Origin: Cystobacter ferrugineus
GTDB taxonomy: Bacteria > Myxococcota > Myxococcia > Myxococcales > Myxococcaceae
Assembly (NCBI RefSeq): GCF_001887355.1
Contig: NZ_MPIN01000001.1
Span: 969,932-1,033,931 of the forward strand
DNA: 64,000 nucleotides
Direction of reading: 5' to 3'
The notes beneath the pieces are model-generated. The model ran no database searches. It was not told the origin of the DNA and saw nothing but the letters and a program-made list of their open reading frames with translations. Below, piece by piece: positions 47,040-56,430 of this stretch; position 1 is the stretch's first letter; each line of letters starts with the position of its first letter. The translations under genes and the position numbers were made by a program.

Positions 47040-48554
47040 CTACTGCGGATCCCACCCGGCGTTCACGGTCATCTTGTTCAGCGCACGCACGGAGACATAG
47101 GGGACGAAGCCGGCCGCACGCGAGCGGGTATAGGCATCCGCGATGTGCGCGGCCTGCACCGCGTAGTCCACGGAGAGCACGAGCTTGCCCGCGGCACGCA
47201 CGCGCGCGGCGTTGTTCCGGTTCTCCGCGCACCAGTCCGCGGAGCACGCCTTGTCGTCCGACCAGTACATGTCCTCCATGCCCAGCCCATCGATGGCCCC
47301 GAGGTAGCCCTCGTAGTCGATGAGCTCGGGGGAGTTCTGCGGCATGACCTTGAAGGAGGGGTTCTTGGACTTCGCGTACTGGCTGATGCGCGAGATGAGC
47401 GCCACCATCTTGCGCGCCAGGTCCTCACGGTTGGTGCCCGCGGCGTTGGCGGGGATCTCCTCGTAGGTCACCACCATGTCCAGGTAGCAGCCAGTGAAGC
47501 CGGCGGCGAGCGCCTGGTCGATACGGCCCTGGACGATGGGCCACCAGCGCTCGTCCCAGTACTTCACGTACTGCTCGTCCGGCCAGCCGTCCACCGCGCC
47601 GAGCTTCATGTCCGCCGGCACCAGGCTCCACTCGGGGCGGTACTCCTCGATGGCGCCGATCTCGAAGTAGGCGAGCACCTGCTTGCCGGTGGCCTTCACC
47701 GCCGCGAGCTCATCGCTCCGGAAGTAGTCGTCCGACCCGTCACGCGACAGCTCGATGATGGCCAGGTTGAACTTGGAGGCGGCAATCTGGTCCAGCTTGT
47801 TGTTGGCGTAATTGGTCAGCTGGTAGGTGAAGCTGGTGACGCCCTCCCAGGGCACGGGCGTGCTGGTGCCCGCATCGGTGGTACCCGCGTCTGGCGTGGA
47901 GCCACCGGCGTCGGGAGTGGAGGTCCCCGAGTCCGGCGTGGTGCTGCCCGCGTCCGTCCCCTCGAGCTGGAGACGCACCACCAGCAGGTCGAGCTGCGAG
48001 GCATCCGCCGACGACGACGTGCTGTAGCGCAGCTTGAAGGGGCCACCGCTCACGAAGCGTCCCACGGGCGCGGGGAGCGCGAGCGAGGTGGACGTCCACG
48101 TCCAGGAACTGGCGAAGGTGTTGTCACCCACCACCACCCAGGCACCCGCCTGGTAGTCCCAGGCCTCGAAGAGCCAGCGCATCTCCGAGCGCAAGGGGCC
48201 GCGGTAGTTGATGCCCACCTCGGCGGCCTGTACCGCCGAAGCGCTCACGTCCAAAGGCAGCGCATGGGTGCACGTCGCCGAGCTGTTGGCGGCGAACTCC
48301 ACGTACTCGGCCCAGCGATCCTCGGTGCCGGACAGGGTCTGGGTGGCGAGTGCCTGCGCACTCTGCCCCGAGCCGATGGAGCCGCGCAGCACCTGGAGGG
48401 TGGAGCACGTCAGGGTCCGGGCGTTGGTGAGTGCCGCCGCTTCGGGAGCTCCTGACTCAATCTCCGCCTGGGGGGGCTCGTGGCACGCGGTGATGACCGC
48501 GAGCAAGGTCAGAGAGAGTCGGGCCAGAGTGTATCTCACGGGTGATCTCCTCAT
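47040..48554 (-). CDS. GH114-like (MJ1477/TM1410) glycoside hydrolase lipoprotein
   Basis: A 504-residue exported protein. The leader has the lipobox VITAC. Residues about 45-190 are a beta-sandwich that may bind carbohydrate. A low-complexity linker with repeats of TPDAG follows (about 200-235). The catalytic TIM barrel from about 240 has FTYQLTNYANN, LAYFEIGAIEEYR, GCYLDMVVTYEE and GLGMEDMYWSDD, as in endo-alpha-1,4-polygalactosaminidase relatives. It probably cuts amino-sugar polymers outside the cell. It is divergent from the GH43-like gene, so prey or matrix polysaccharide use may be coordinated. Confidence 0.85.
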   Translation of the reverse strand: MRRSPVRYTLARLSLTLLAVITACHEPPQAEIESGAPEAAALTNARTLTCSTLQVLRGSIGSGQSAQALATQTLSGTEDRWAEYVEFAANSSATCTHALPLDVSASAVQAAEVGINYRGPLRSEMRWLFEAWDYQAGAWVVVGDNTFASSWTWTSTSLALPAPVGRFVSGGPFKLRYSTSSSADASQLDLLVVRLQLEGTDAGSTTPDSGTSTPDAGGSTPDAGTTDAGTSTPVPWEGVTSFTYQLTNYANNKLDQIAASKFNLAIIELSRDGSDDYFRSDELAAVKATGKQVLAYFEIGAIEEYRPEWSLVPADMKLGAVDGWPDEQYVKYWDERWWPIVQGRIDQALAAGFTGCYLDMVVTYEEIPANAAGTNREDLARKMVALISRISQYAKSKNPSFKVMPQNSPELIDYEGYLGAIDGLGMEDMYWSDDKACSADWCAENRNNAARVRAAGKLVLSVDYAVQAAHIADAYTRSRAAGFVPYVSVRALNKMTVNAGWDPQ

Positions 48555-48884
48555 GGGATCGAACCTTTGGGTGATGACAACACCGATGCGGGGGTTGCAT
48601 CGGCGCGCGCCCTTATGCCTCGTCCCTGGCTTGATAGGAATTCATATTTTCCATTTATTTCGGTTCCTTCTATTTTTCGGAATGAATGGGAATTCCACCG
48701 CGCACGATCTCAATGTCTGGCATTGCGCCGCGGTGGCGTATTGGAACCCACCCCGCGATGGGCAGGAGCATCATCCCAGCGGCTCGCCCTTTCAGGTGTT
48801 TCTATGATATCATGTATTCCAGGTTTTTTATTGACGCGATACCCGGCTTTGCTCTTCGATGGGCGCCCCTCCAGGAGGACTCTC
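48555..48884. promoter_or_regulatory. Divergent control region of two secreted hydrolase genes
   Basis: These 330 bases are notably AT-rich at 48636-48690 compared with the rest of the window. They contain a perfect palindrome ATGATATCAT (48804-48813) and TTGACG at 48831-48836, a possible -35 box for the GH43-like gene about 50 bases before its start. No gene is supported here, although frames run through it. The palindrome is a candidate operator. Confidence 0.35.
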
Positions 48885-51041
48885 GTGCTGATCTCCCCGC
48901 GCCCCCAAGCCACCCCATGGAAGGCCGCTACGCTGCTGCGCGTGATGGTGTGCGGCCTCTTCGTGCTCATCGCGCCGCGTGCCCACGCATCGGGGACGTT
49001 CGTCAACCCGCTGAACACCAGTGCGGACCCGTGGATGCAGTACCACAACGGCTCCTACTACCTGGCCACCACCCAGGGGAGTTCGATCAAGATCTGGAAG
49101 GCGGCGTCGATCTCGGGCCTGCTGACAGCCACGCCGACGACCGTGTGGACCGGCTGCTGCAACGTCTGGGCATCCGAGTTCCACCTGCTCAACGGCCCGA
49201 ACGGCCCGCGCTGGTACCTCTACTACACCAAGGACGATGGGACCGACGTCAACCACCGCATGTACGTCTTGGAGAGCAGCGGCACGGATCCGCTGGGCCC
49301 CTACACGGACAAGGGCCGGATCGCGACCGATCCCAACAACCAGTACTACGCCATCGACGGCAGCGTCCTGCGCAAGAGCGACGGCTCGCTGTACTTCCTC
49401 TGGGCCGGGCACCCGGGGCACCTGCTCTACATCGCGCCGATGAGCAACCCGTGGACCATCAGCGGCGCCCGGGTCAACATCCCCGCGTCGGGCTTTGGAT
49501 GCACCGAGGTGCGTGAAGGCCCGGTGGTGCTCCAGCGCAACGGTCGGATCTTCCTGACCTACTCCGCTTGCGACACGGGCAAGCCGGACTACAGGCTTGG
49601 CATGCTCACCGCCAACGAGAGCAGCAACGTGATGAACCCCGCCTCCTGGTCACAGACGGCCAACCCGGTGTTCCAGCGCAACGATGCCAACGGGGCCTTC
49701 GGGCCTGGGCACCATGGGTTCTTCAAGTCGCCCGATGGGACCGAGGACTGGATCATCTATCACGCGAAGACCACCACCGAGTTCACGTACAACGGCCGCA
49801 CGACCCGAGCGCAGCGCATCACCTGGAATGCCGATGGGACGCCGAACTTCGGCGGCCCGGTGTCCCTCGGAGCCACGCTGACCAAGCCCTCGGGTGACAA
49901 CGGGCCCAGCCCCATCACGCTGAACGACAACGCCACCGGCACGGGCCTCCAGCAGTTCGAGTACACCGGGAGTTGGAGCTACGGGCCTTCCTGCGGGGTC
50001 GGCTGCTACCAGGGAGATGATCACTACTCCAACACCGCCAACGCCTCCGTGCAGGTGCGCTTCAACGGCACGCGGATCGTCCTTTATGGCGCGAAGGACC
50101 CCTCGCACGGCATCGGGGCGGTCTCGATCGATGGGGGGGCGGAGACGCTCGTGGACTTCTACCAGTCACCGCGCCAGGGCCATCAGGTCATGTACATCAG
50201 CCCGGTGCTCAGCGCTGGTCCGCACACGCTCAAGCTCCGCGTCACCGGGACCAAGAATGGCGCCTCCGGTGGCTACTACCTCACGATCGATCGGGTCGAC
50301 ATCAGCGCCAGCGCGACCGATGCCACCCGGTACGAGGCCGAGCACGCGCAGTTGACGAATGCCCGTGTCGCCAGCATCGCGAGCGCGTCGAACGGGCAGA
50401 AGGCCGGCTACATCGACTACGCGGACAGCGCGGTGCGCTTCACCGTCAACGTCCCCAAGGCCGGCACGCACGCGGTCACCGTGCGCTATGCCAATGGCTG
50501 GGGGGCTAGCAGCCACAATGTCTCGGTCAACGGGGGAGCGCCCTTCGGCGTGAACTATGCCAACAACGGGGTGGATGTCTGGAGTTCGCTGACGTTGCAG
50601 GTGCCCCTGAACGCGGGGAACAACACGCTCACCTTCACGAAGGGCAGCAACTTCACCGAGCTGGACTACCTCGAACTGCCCCGCTACGAGGCCGAGAACG
50701 CGACGATCTTCCACGCCGCGATCGCCTCCCAGGCCAGCGCGTCGAACGGGCAGAAGGTTGGCTACATCGATTACGCGGACAGCTTCGTGGAGTTCCGGGT
50801 CAATGTCCCCAGCTCGGGCACCTATACCCTGCGCACGCTCTACAGCAACGGCTGGGGCGCCAGCAGCCACAACATCTCGGTCAATGGCGGCGCTCCCTTC
50901 AGCCAGAGCTATGCCAACAACGGCGTCGATGTCTGGACGGCGGCCACCACCACCGTGAACCTCAACGCGGGCACCAACACCATCCGCTTCACGAAGGGGG
51001 CCCAGTTCACGGAGCTGGATTACATCGAGATCTACAGGTGA
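48885..51041 (+). CDS. Secreted GH43-like arabinofuranosidase/xylosidase with tandem carbohydrate-binding domains
   Basis: A 718-residue exported protein. The GTG at 48885 has AGGAGG at 48873-48878, 6 bases upstream, and gives a signal peptide ending in RAHA-SGT. The five-bladed propeller catalytic domain covers about 37-335: Asp48 (ADPWMQYHNG) as base, Asp158 (YYAIDGS) and Glu211 (VREGPVVL) as acid fit GH43. A jelly-roll domain (355-475) is followed by two closely similar CBM6/35-like domains (482-599 and 600-718), each with YEAE, ASNGQK-GYIDYADS and GWGASSHN-SVNGGAPF. It probably releases arabinose or xylose from plant-type polymers. Confidence 0.87.
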   Translation: MLISPRPQATPWKAATLLRVMVCGLFVLIAPRAHASGTFVNPLNTSADPWMQYHNGSYYLATTQGSSIKIWKAASISGLLTATPTTVWTGCCNVWASEFHLLNGPNGPRWYLYYTKDDGTDVNHRMYVLESSGTDPLGPYTDKGRIATDPNNQYYAIDGSVLRKSDGSLYFLWAGHPGHLLYIAPMSNPWTISGARVNIPASGFGCTEVREGPVVLQRNGRIFLTYSACDTGKPDYRLGMLTANESSNVMNPASWSQTANPVFQRNDANGAFGPGHHGFFKSPDGTEDWIIYHAKTTTEFTYNGRTTRAQRITWNADGTPNFGGPVSLGATLTKPSGDNGPSPITLNDNATGTGLQQFEYTGSWSYGPSCGVGCYQGDDHYSNTANASVQVRFNGTRIVLYGAKDPSHGIGAVSIDGGAETLVDFYQSPRQGHQVMYISPVLSAGPHTLKLRVTGTKNGASGGYYLTIDRVDISASATDATRYEAEHAQLTNARVASIASASNGQKAGYIDYADSAVRFTVNVPKAGTHAVTVRYANGWGASSHNVSVNGGAPFGVNYANNGVDVWSSLTLQVPLNAGNNTLTFTKGSNFTELDYLELPRYEAENATIFHAAIASQASASNGQKVGYIDYADSFVEFRVNVPSSGTYTLRTLYSNGWGASSHNISVNGGAPFSQSYANNGVDVWTAATTTVNLNAGTNTIRFTKGAQFTELDYIEIYR

Positions 51042-51065
51042 TGGTCTCCAGTGCCCCGGGGGGTA

Positions 51066-51086
51066 GGCAGCGCTCATGGCGCTGCC
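51066..51086 (+). terminator. Terminator hairpin after the GH43-like gene
   Basis: GGCAGCGC (51066-51073) and GCGCTGCC (51079-51086) form a perfect 8-bp stem with a 5-base loop, followed by TGCTCTTGT. It lies 25 bases past the stop codon. Confidence 0.6.
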
Positions 51087-51144
51087 TGCTCTTGTCGTGA
51101 AAGAGATCCACTGGGCTTGAGCCGGGGGTTACGTGGACGTTGGG

Positions 51145-51460
51145 TTATGTCGCCAACTTCAGCGGTAAGGCCGCAAGCTCAAAATCCACAGGGCTGACGT
51201 AGCCGAGTGTCGAGTGCCGCCGCTGCCGGTTGTAGAAGACCTCGATGTACTCGAAGAGCGTCAACCGCGCTTGCTCGTGCGTGGCGAAGTCCCTGGTGTA
51301 GACGAGTTCCTGCTTGCCGGTCGATGCTCTCGCCTCTCTCGAGGCGATTGGGAGCCACGGGCTGGTGGTGGCGCGAATCCGTCGTGGACACGTAGCGCCG
51401 TTGCCTCCTCGCGGCCAGCCCTTGCTCGCTCATGAGCCGGACCACTCGCTTGCGACTCAC
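51145..51460 (-). pseudogene. IS3-family transposase remnant
   Basis: Two pieces of an IS3 OrfB-like protein remain on the minus strand. The 5' part reads SRKRVVRLMSEQGLAARRQRR and TTDSRHHQPVAPNRLER. The 3' part, in another frame, reads VYTRDFATHEQAR, LFEYIEVFYNRQRRHSTLGYVSP and a TAA at 51145-51147. Most of the DDE core between them is deleted, with a frame change at the junction near 51325. It lies directly before a group of genes with somewhat different composition, so it may be the scar of the event that brought them in. Confidence 0.8.
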
Positions 51461-51614
51461 CGAGCCTGGCCGCGGGCCAGACCGTGGACTTGGAGGCTGA
51501 ACCCATCCCGGCGGCCGGATTCTTCGACGTCACCGCACCCTGCTGACAGTACGGTGGCAGCAGCCCTTCGCTACATCGACTCGCGGCCGATCTCCGGCGC
51601 GGCGAGGAGCGAAG

Positions 51615-52658
51615 ATGCGGTACAACATTCTGGGACGGACCGGGCTGTTCGTGTCCGAACTGTGCCTCGGCACGATGAACTTCGGCACCAACCTCGGCAA
51701 ATATGCCGCGGCTGGTGGGCTCGAGGAGCGCGACGCACTGCCGCTCTTCGCCCGCGCGTTCGATGCCGGCATCAACTTCGTCGACACCGCGAACGTCTAT
51801 GCAAGCGGACAATCGGAGGAGATCACCGGCCGCGCGATCAGGTCGCTGGGCATCTCGCGCCATGATGTGATCGTCGCGACCAAGGTCGAGCACGCCGTCG
51901 GCACCGGTCCCAACGACGCGGGCGCGACACGTCACCACCTCCTGCATCAGGTGAAGGCGAGCCTGACGCGGCTCGGCACCGACTACATCGATCTCTACCA
52001 ACTCCATGGCTGGGATCCAGTGACCCCGCTCGAGGAGACGATCCGCGCGCTCGATGATCTCGTGCGCCAGGGCCACGTCCGCTACGTCGGAGTCTCCAAC
52101 TGGGCGGCGTGGCAGGTGGTCAAGGCACTGGGTATCGCCGAGCGGCTGAACGCGTCACCGTTCCAGAGCTTCCAGGGCTATTACTCGCTCGCCAGCCGCG
52201 ACCTCGAACGCGAGCTCGCGCCGATGCTGGCCAGCGAGCGGCTGGCGCTGATGGTGTTCAGCCCGCTCGCCGGCGGCTTCCTGACCGGGAAGTACCAGCA
52301 CGGCGGGAACGGCCGACGCAGCGCCATCCCCTTCCCGCCGGTCGACGAGGCGCGCGGCGAGCGCGTGCTCGCGGCGATGGATGGCGTCGCGGCCGCGCAT
52401 GGCGTGCCGCTGGCGACCATCGCGCTCGCGTGGCTCTTGCATCGGCGCGTCGTGACCAGCGTCATCCTCGGTGCGAAGCGCCTCGCTCAGCTCGAGGACC
52501 AGCTCAAGGCCGTCGACGTCACGCTGTCGGACGACGAGATACGGACCCTGACCGACGCGAGCGCGCTGTCCGTCGAGTACCCCGGCTGGGCGCTGCGGGT
52601 GAACGACGCCCCACGCGAGGCACTGCTGCAAACCGGCCGCCTGCCGACCGAAGACTGA
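51615..52658 (+). CDS. Aldo/keto reductase
   Basis: A 347-residue NADPH-dependent reductase with a TIM barrel. It has LCLGTMNFGTNLG at the start, FVDTANVYASGQSEE with the catalytic Asp and Tyr, ATKVEHAVG with Lys, and a later YIDLYQLHGWDP with His. The C-terminal part has VILGAKRLAQLEDQL, the NADP-binding region. AGGAG sits 5 bases before the ATG. Of the group AKR, DUF1761, WYL regulator it is the first gene, with 42 bp to the next. Codon choice (many GCGATC and GATC pairs) differs a little from the flanking genes. Confidence 0.9.
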   Translation: MRYNILGRTGLFVSELCLGTMNFGTNLGKYAAAGGLEERDALPLFARAFDAGINFVDTANVYASGQSEEITGRAIRSLGISRHDVIVATKVEHAVGTGPNDAGATRHHLLHQVKASLTRLGTDYIDLYQLHGWDPVTPLEETIRALDDLVRQGHVRYVGVSNWAAWQVVKALGIAERLNASPFQSFQGYYSLASRDLERELAPMLASERLALMVFSPLAGGFLTGKYQHGGNGRRSAIPFPPVDEARGERVLAAMDGVAAAHGVPLATIALAWLLHRRVVTSVILGAKRLAQLEDQLKAVDVTLSDDEIRTLTDASALSVEYPGWALRVNDAPREALLQTGRLPTED

Positions 52659-52700
52659 TCCAGGCCCGGGTTCTTCCACACCGATAAGGGAGTAAAACCG

Positions 52701-53117
52701 ATGACCGAAGCATTCTCACAAATGAACTGGCTGGCCGTTCTGGTGGCGACCGTCGCCCATTTTGCCCTGGGCGGCGTCTGGTACATGGTGCTGTTTCCCA
52801 AGCAATACAGGGCCTCGCTCGGCAAGGGCGACCAGCCGGCGCAGAAGCCGGGTCCACTGTTCATGGTGGGGCCGTTCGTGTGCAGCGCGATCAACATCGC
52901 GACGACCGTGTTCCTCCTGCGCGCGCTCGGCATCACGACCTACGGCGATGCGCTGCTCCTGGGGGCGATCGTCGGCATCGGCTATCTGGTGCCGATGACG
53001 GTCAATATCGCCATCAACCCCAACTTCCCGCGGCCGTTCTACTACAGCCTGATCAGCGGCCCGATGTTCACGCTGGGCAGCCTGATGTCGGCGGCGATCA
53101 TGGTCGCGATGTCGTAG
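52701..53117 (+). CDS. DUF1761 membrane protein
   Basis: A 138-residue integral membrane protein with about four helices. The block NWLAVLVATVAHFALGGVWYMVLFPKQYR is the usual DUF1761 start, and TVNIAINPNFPRPFYYSLISG is the conserved middle. Function of the family is not known. It begins 42 bp after the reductase gene and 37 bp before the regulator gene, so the three probably form one transcript. Confidence 0.85.
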   Translation: MTEAFSQMNWLAVLVATVAHFALGGVWYMVLFPKQYRASLGKGDQPAQKPGPLFMVGPFVCSAINIATTVFLLRALGITTYGDALLLGAIVGIGYLVPMTVNIAINPNFPRPFYYSLISGPMFTLGSLMSAAIMVAMS

Positions 53118-53154
53118 GATCGGGCGCGCCACATCATCACGAACGGACCCCACC

Positions 53155-53883
53155 ATGCGGCGCGCTGACCGACTGTTCGAGATCATCCAGGTGCTGCGCC
53201 GCGCGTCGGCCCCGCTGACCGCCGATGCGATCGCGGCGGAACTCGAGACCAGCAAGCGCACCATCTACCGCGACATCGGCGCGCTCATCGCGCAGCGCGT
53301 CCCGATCCGCGGCGAGGCGGGGGTCGGCTACATCCTCGAGCGCGGTTTCGACCTGCCGCCGCTGATGCTGACCTCGGACGAGATCGAGGCGGTCGCGCTG
53401 GGGGCCCAATGGGTGATGGCGCACGCCGACGCCACTCTCGCCCGCGCCGCCCTCGACGTCCTCGCCAAGATCGCGGCGATCGTGCCCGAGGACCTGCGCC
53501 CGATCATCGACGACCCCGCGGTCGGAACCCCGCCGTCGAGAGAGGTGCACGACGACGTCGACGTCGATGTCGCGAAGCTCCGCGAGTGGAGCCGGCAGGG
53601 GCGGAAGCTCGCGATCGGCTATATGGACAAGACCGGCCGGACGAGCGAGCGCGTCATCTGGCCGTTCATGGTGGGCTATGTCGCGACGGTGCGCGTCGTC
53701 ATGGCGTGGTGCGAGCTGCGCGCCGGCTTCCGGATCTTCCGCACCGATCGGTTGACATCGGTCGACTTCCGCGACGAGCGCTATCCCGAACACCCCGTCG
53801 TCCTACGCCGCCGCTGGCTGGCGACGATGAGAGAGGAGCATGCCAGGGCGCCTGTCCGCCCCCCTCATGCCGATCGCGCCTGA
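53155..53883 (+). CDS. YafY-type HTH and WYL-domain transcriptional regulator
   Basis: A 242-residue regulator. Residues 1-60 are a winged helix of the HTH_11 type (RADRLFEIIQVLRR, TSKRTIYRDIGALIAQ). The rest is a WYL-like ligand domain (RQGRKLAIGYMDKTGRTSERVIWPFMVGY), with LAIGY in place of the usual WYL-like tripeptide. It is last in the reductase/DUF1761 group and probably controls it. Small-molecule and nucleic-acid ligands are both known for this type. After its stop the DNA becomes degenerate for almost 1 kb. Confidence 0.88.
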   Translation: MRRADRLFEIIQVLRRASAPLTADAIAAELETSKRTIYRDIGALIAQRVPIRGEAGVGYILERGFDLPPLMLTSDEIEAVALGAQWVMAHADATLARAALDVLAKIAAIVPEDLRPIIDDPAVGTPPSREVHDDVDVDVAKLREWSRQGRKLAIGYMDKTGRTSERVIWPFMVGYVATVRVVMAWCELRAGFRIFRTDRLTSVDFRDERYPEHPVVLRRRWLATMREEHARAPVRPPHADRA

Positions 53884-54818
53884 CCGATGACCGCCTTCAC
53901 CCCGCGCCGCGAAGCGGTTCGTTGGTCGGAGCTCAACCGCATGCGCACCGGAGCGGCTCAAGGAGGGACGTCGACCTGATTGGTGCTTCAAGCCGGGAGG
54001 CGGAGAGCGAGCCAGGTCCACACGACCCCGGCCGCGCGGTTCCCCGGCTGCGGCGAGGGTGCTTCCCGTTGCGCGATCGGCTCGAGGCCAGCTTCGCGCG
54101 CGGGCGCCACGGTGTCCGCGACGGACAGGTCGAAGCCGGGTCGGCTCGCTGGCGTCGGGCCATGGCGTATCGCCAGGAGCAGCGTGCCGCCGACGGTGAG
54201 TAGGCCAGCAAGTGCCGGCAACGCTCGCGATCGATAGTGTCGAGATGATGCCAGACCCCGATCGAGAGGCTCTCACGCTCGCGCCAACCATAGCCATGCA
54301 AAGGCGGAGAAAACCAACCGGTTCACCTTGCCCGGCAAGGGAGACGCGGCGCCCAGGACGAAGAGCTCTCCGCCCGTCTGTCGCACGGACGTCGTGGTGG
54401 CGAGAGCCCTGATGAAGAGCTCGGAGGGACCACCTGATGCACAGAGGCGTGCATCCGGCGAAGGGGGCGGTGTCGTTACTCCCCTCCGCCATGCTGGCCG
54501 TGGGCGCCATGGCGACGAGGAACGCCGACATGGCGGAGATGGCGGTCCGGGAGGAGTGGAATGCCCTGGGCAGCTTCTTCATACGCAACACCTCATCGAC
54601 GGTTTGAAATGGACAACACGTATGACTTTTTTTGAGAGAGTGGAAATGACGCAGTGGCTGCGCATGCGGTGCGGGCATTTGTCCCTGGCCGAGCGAAGCG
54701 TCCTGCGAGACTCCCGGTACCGTCACGCTCCGGTCCAGCTCCGACTGACTCCGCTGCGCCGTGCCTCGCTGCCCGGTGCGCTCATCCGCGCTCCGTCCAG
54801 ACGGAGCGCGGCGAGCTA
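53884..54818. other. Degenerate region without a supported intact gene
   Basis: Nothing here makes a convincing complete gene. On the minus strand a short frame from an ATG at 54582 has a good ribosome site (GAGG about 8 bases upstream) and a signal-peptide-like start (MKKLPRAFHSSR, cleavage near SMA-EGS), then loses coding character at about 54420. A second minus-strand piece, 53988-54221, begins with a hydrophobic stretch and may be a fragment of a membrane protein. The region separates the WYL-regulator group from a toxin pseudogene and looks like a deletion-prone junction. Confidence 0.4.
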
Positions 54819-54959
54819 TTACAGTTCCTTGGCCAGCAAATGCAGTGGCATGGTGGGGCGCGCATCCGCGAAGGCGGTGAGCGAGTCGTAACCCCGCTCG
54901 CGGACCCACTCGTACAGGCGTGCCACCCAGTTGCCCTGAAAAGGATGTCTGTCGCTCAT
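54819..54959 (-). pseudogene. Truncated partner gene of the DUF2380-type toxin
   Basis: From an ATG at 54959, with GGGGAGAGG just upstream, 46 codons are read (MSDRHPFQGNWVARLYEW, then YDSLTAFADARP and LHLLAKEL) before a TAA. I recall a family of about 150-residue myxobacterial proteins, often labelled NUDIX, that start this way and continue LLAEELGKDD; if correct, only the first third remains. Its ATG overlaps the TGA that ends the extended toxin frame (ATGA), as expected for an immunity partner. Confidence 0.5.
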
Positions 54960-56164
54960 GATCCTCTCCCCGGGATGAAATTCATTGGGATGTAGTACGC
55001 CTTCATACGCTCTGCGACGATCTTCAGGATCTCGTTCCGTGTCAACAACCGGCCCACTCTGGACTCGGCTCTTCCCAAAACCTCCATGATCATCTGGTTC
55101 CATTCGTCGGGTCATGTGCGCCCCAGCTTCCAGTTACCCCCGCCGTGAATGGCCTCGTGGTGCGCCTGCTCCAGCTTGACGCAGAACTGGTCGATGTCCA
55201 TCTCGCCGGTGAACCCGCGCTTCTCGAACCACTCGCGGAACTCCTTGGGCAGGACGTGGTGCCGCGGAGGCTCGGCCATGCCGGCCCCCGTTTTGCCCGT
55301 CACGCGCATACCCCGCACCTCGGGGCTGTCGCCCAGCGCTTCGCGTACACCCCTGGGCAGTTCGCCGTGTGCCTCGGCCATCATCACCTGGCCCGCCTGA
55401 ATCCGCACGGCGGCGGTGACAGCGGGCAGGGAGAGGACGCCCGCTCGCACCAACTGGCGCATCATCTCCACCCACTCGGCGGAGACGACGAGCCGTGTGC
55501 CCATCATCACGCCGTTGGAGCCCACCATGAAGCCCACGCCGAGCGTGGCGGGGCCGGCTCGTGGCAGCAGCCGGGGCAGGGCGAACCTCAGCGCCGACAG
55601 CGTGGTGAGTGCCTCCATGGCATCCTTCAGTGCCAGCGCCTTCTGGAGGACTTCCGCCCCCTCGCGTATGGCCTCACGGAGTGCGGCGAACTCGCCGGTG
55701 AGGTGGCCCACCAGGGCGGGGACGTCTTGCTCCGCTGCCTCCACCTGCTCCGGCTCCAGCGAGGAGAGCGCCGTCATGTTGGGCTCGAGCATCTTCTGGG
55801 TGCGGTCCATCTTCACGAACAGCGTCTCCACGCCATGGAGGTGCCGGGAGAGCGCGACGTCGGTGAGGTTGAGGAAGTCAACCCATACGGCCAGGAGAAT
55901 GGAGCCCATCATGGCGGCTTCCAGCCGTGGGCCAGCCAGGCGCAGCAGGGCGAGCCTCATGTCCGAGTCCTCCACCTCCGAGGCGGCAGTGGCCAGCCGG
56001 GTGGTGGCTGCGAGCTCGGCGTCAATCCACCGCCGTTGATGTTCGCCGTAGTCGACGTAGCGGACGAAGATGCCGTTGCCTACGCCAGGGATGCCCAGGT
56101 GGCTGGCCTTGAGCCTGGAGAGTTCGCTGGAGACGCGGCGCGAGGAGGTGGAGACCTCGGTAGT
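54956..56164 (-). pseudogene. DUF2380/SitA6-like lipoprotein toxin, 5' truncated with nonsense codon
   Basis: The frame holds about 400 codons of a DUF2380-type myxobacterial toxin: SRLKASHLGIPGVGNGIFVRYVDYG, RWIDAELAATTRL, LALLRLAGPRLEAAMMG, then HHVLPKEFREWFEKRGF and AHHEAIHGGGNWKLGRT, a His-rich nuclease-like end (HH...H...H). A TGA at 55112-55114 stops it, but the same frame continues PDEWNQMIMEVLGRAE and LTRNEILKIVAERM to IPMNFIPGRGS, the normal ending, where Trp (TGG) is expected at the TGA. Another in-frame TGA at 56165-56167 precedes TTEVSTSS. The lipoprotein leader is missing. Confidence 0.7.
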
Positions 56165-56250
56165 TCAGCGCGCATGGTCCACCTCCAGGCCCACGGAAGC
56201 GAATGAGCCTGCCCCGGTTTTGTTTGTGGTTCTCCCGCATCTTAATTCAC

Positions 56251-56340
56251 GCCTGACATGGCCCTGACCGAGGCGGCCGAGGCGTTGCCCGCGCCCCGGG
56301 CGGGCCGATCCTGAGCGGCCCCTGGAGCCTTCCATGAAAG
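56251..56340 (+). repeat. Short copy of the kinase 3' end and downstream arsC leader
   Basis: Bases 56251-56303 repeat the kinase gene near 45011-45060 (GACCGAGGCGGCCGAGG, then TGCCCGCGCCC). The following GAGCGGCCCCTGGAGCCTTCCATGAAA matches the sequence just before arsC (GGCCCATTGGAGCTTCCATGAAG, 59041-59063). The fragment therefore repeats a junction, kinase end then arsC start, that is seen again at 58970-59063. Confidence 0.7.
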
Positions 56341-56430
56341 AAAACAACTCGGCGGCTTGACGGGCGCACACGCCTTTCCGTGTAGTTCCAGAGTGACGGC
56401 TTCTGGCTACGTCACTTCCGGAGGTGCGCC

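Noticed and set aside
54606-54640. T-run at about 54624-54630 as a terminator
   Set aside because: No stable stem directly precedes the T run on either strand, and no supported gene ends near it.
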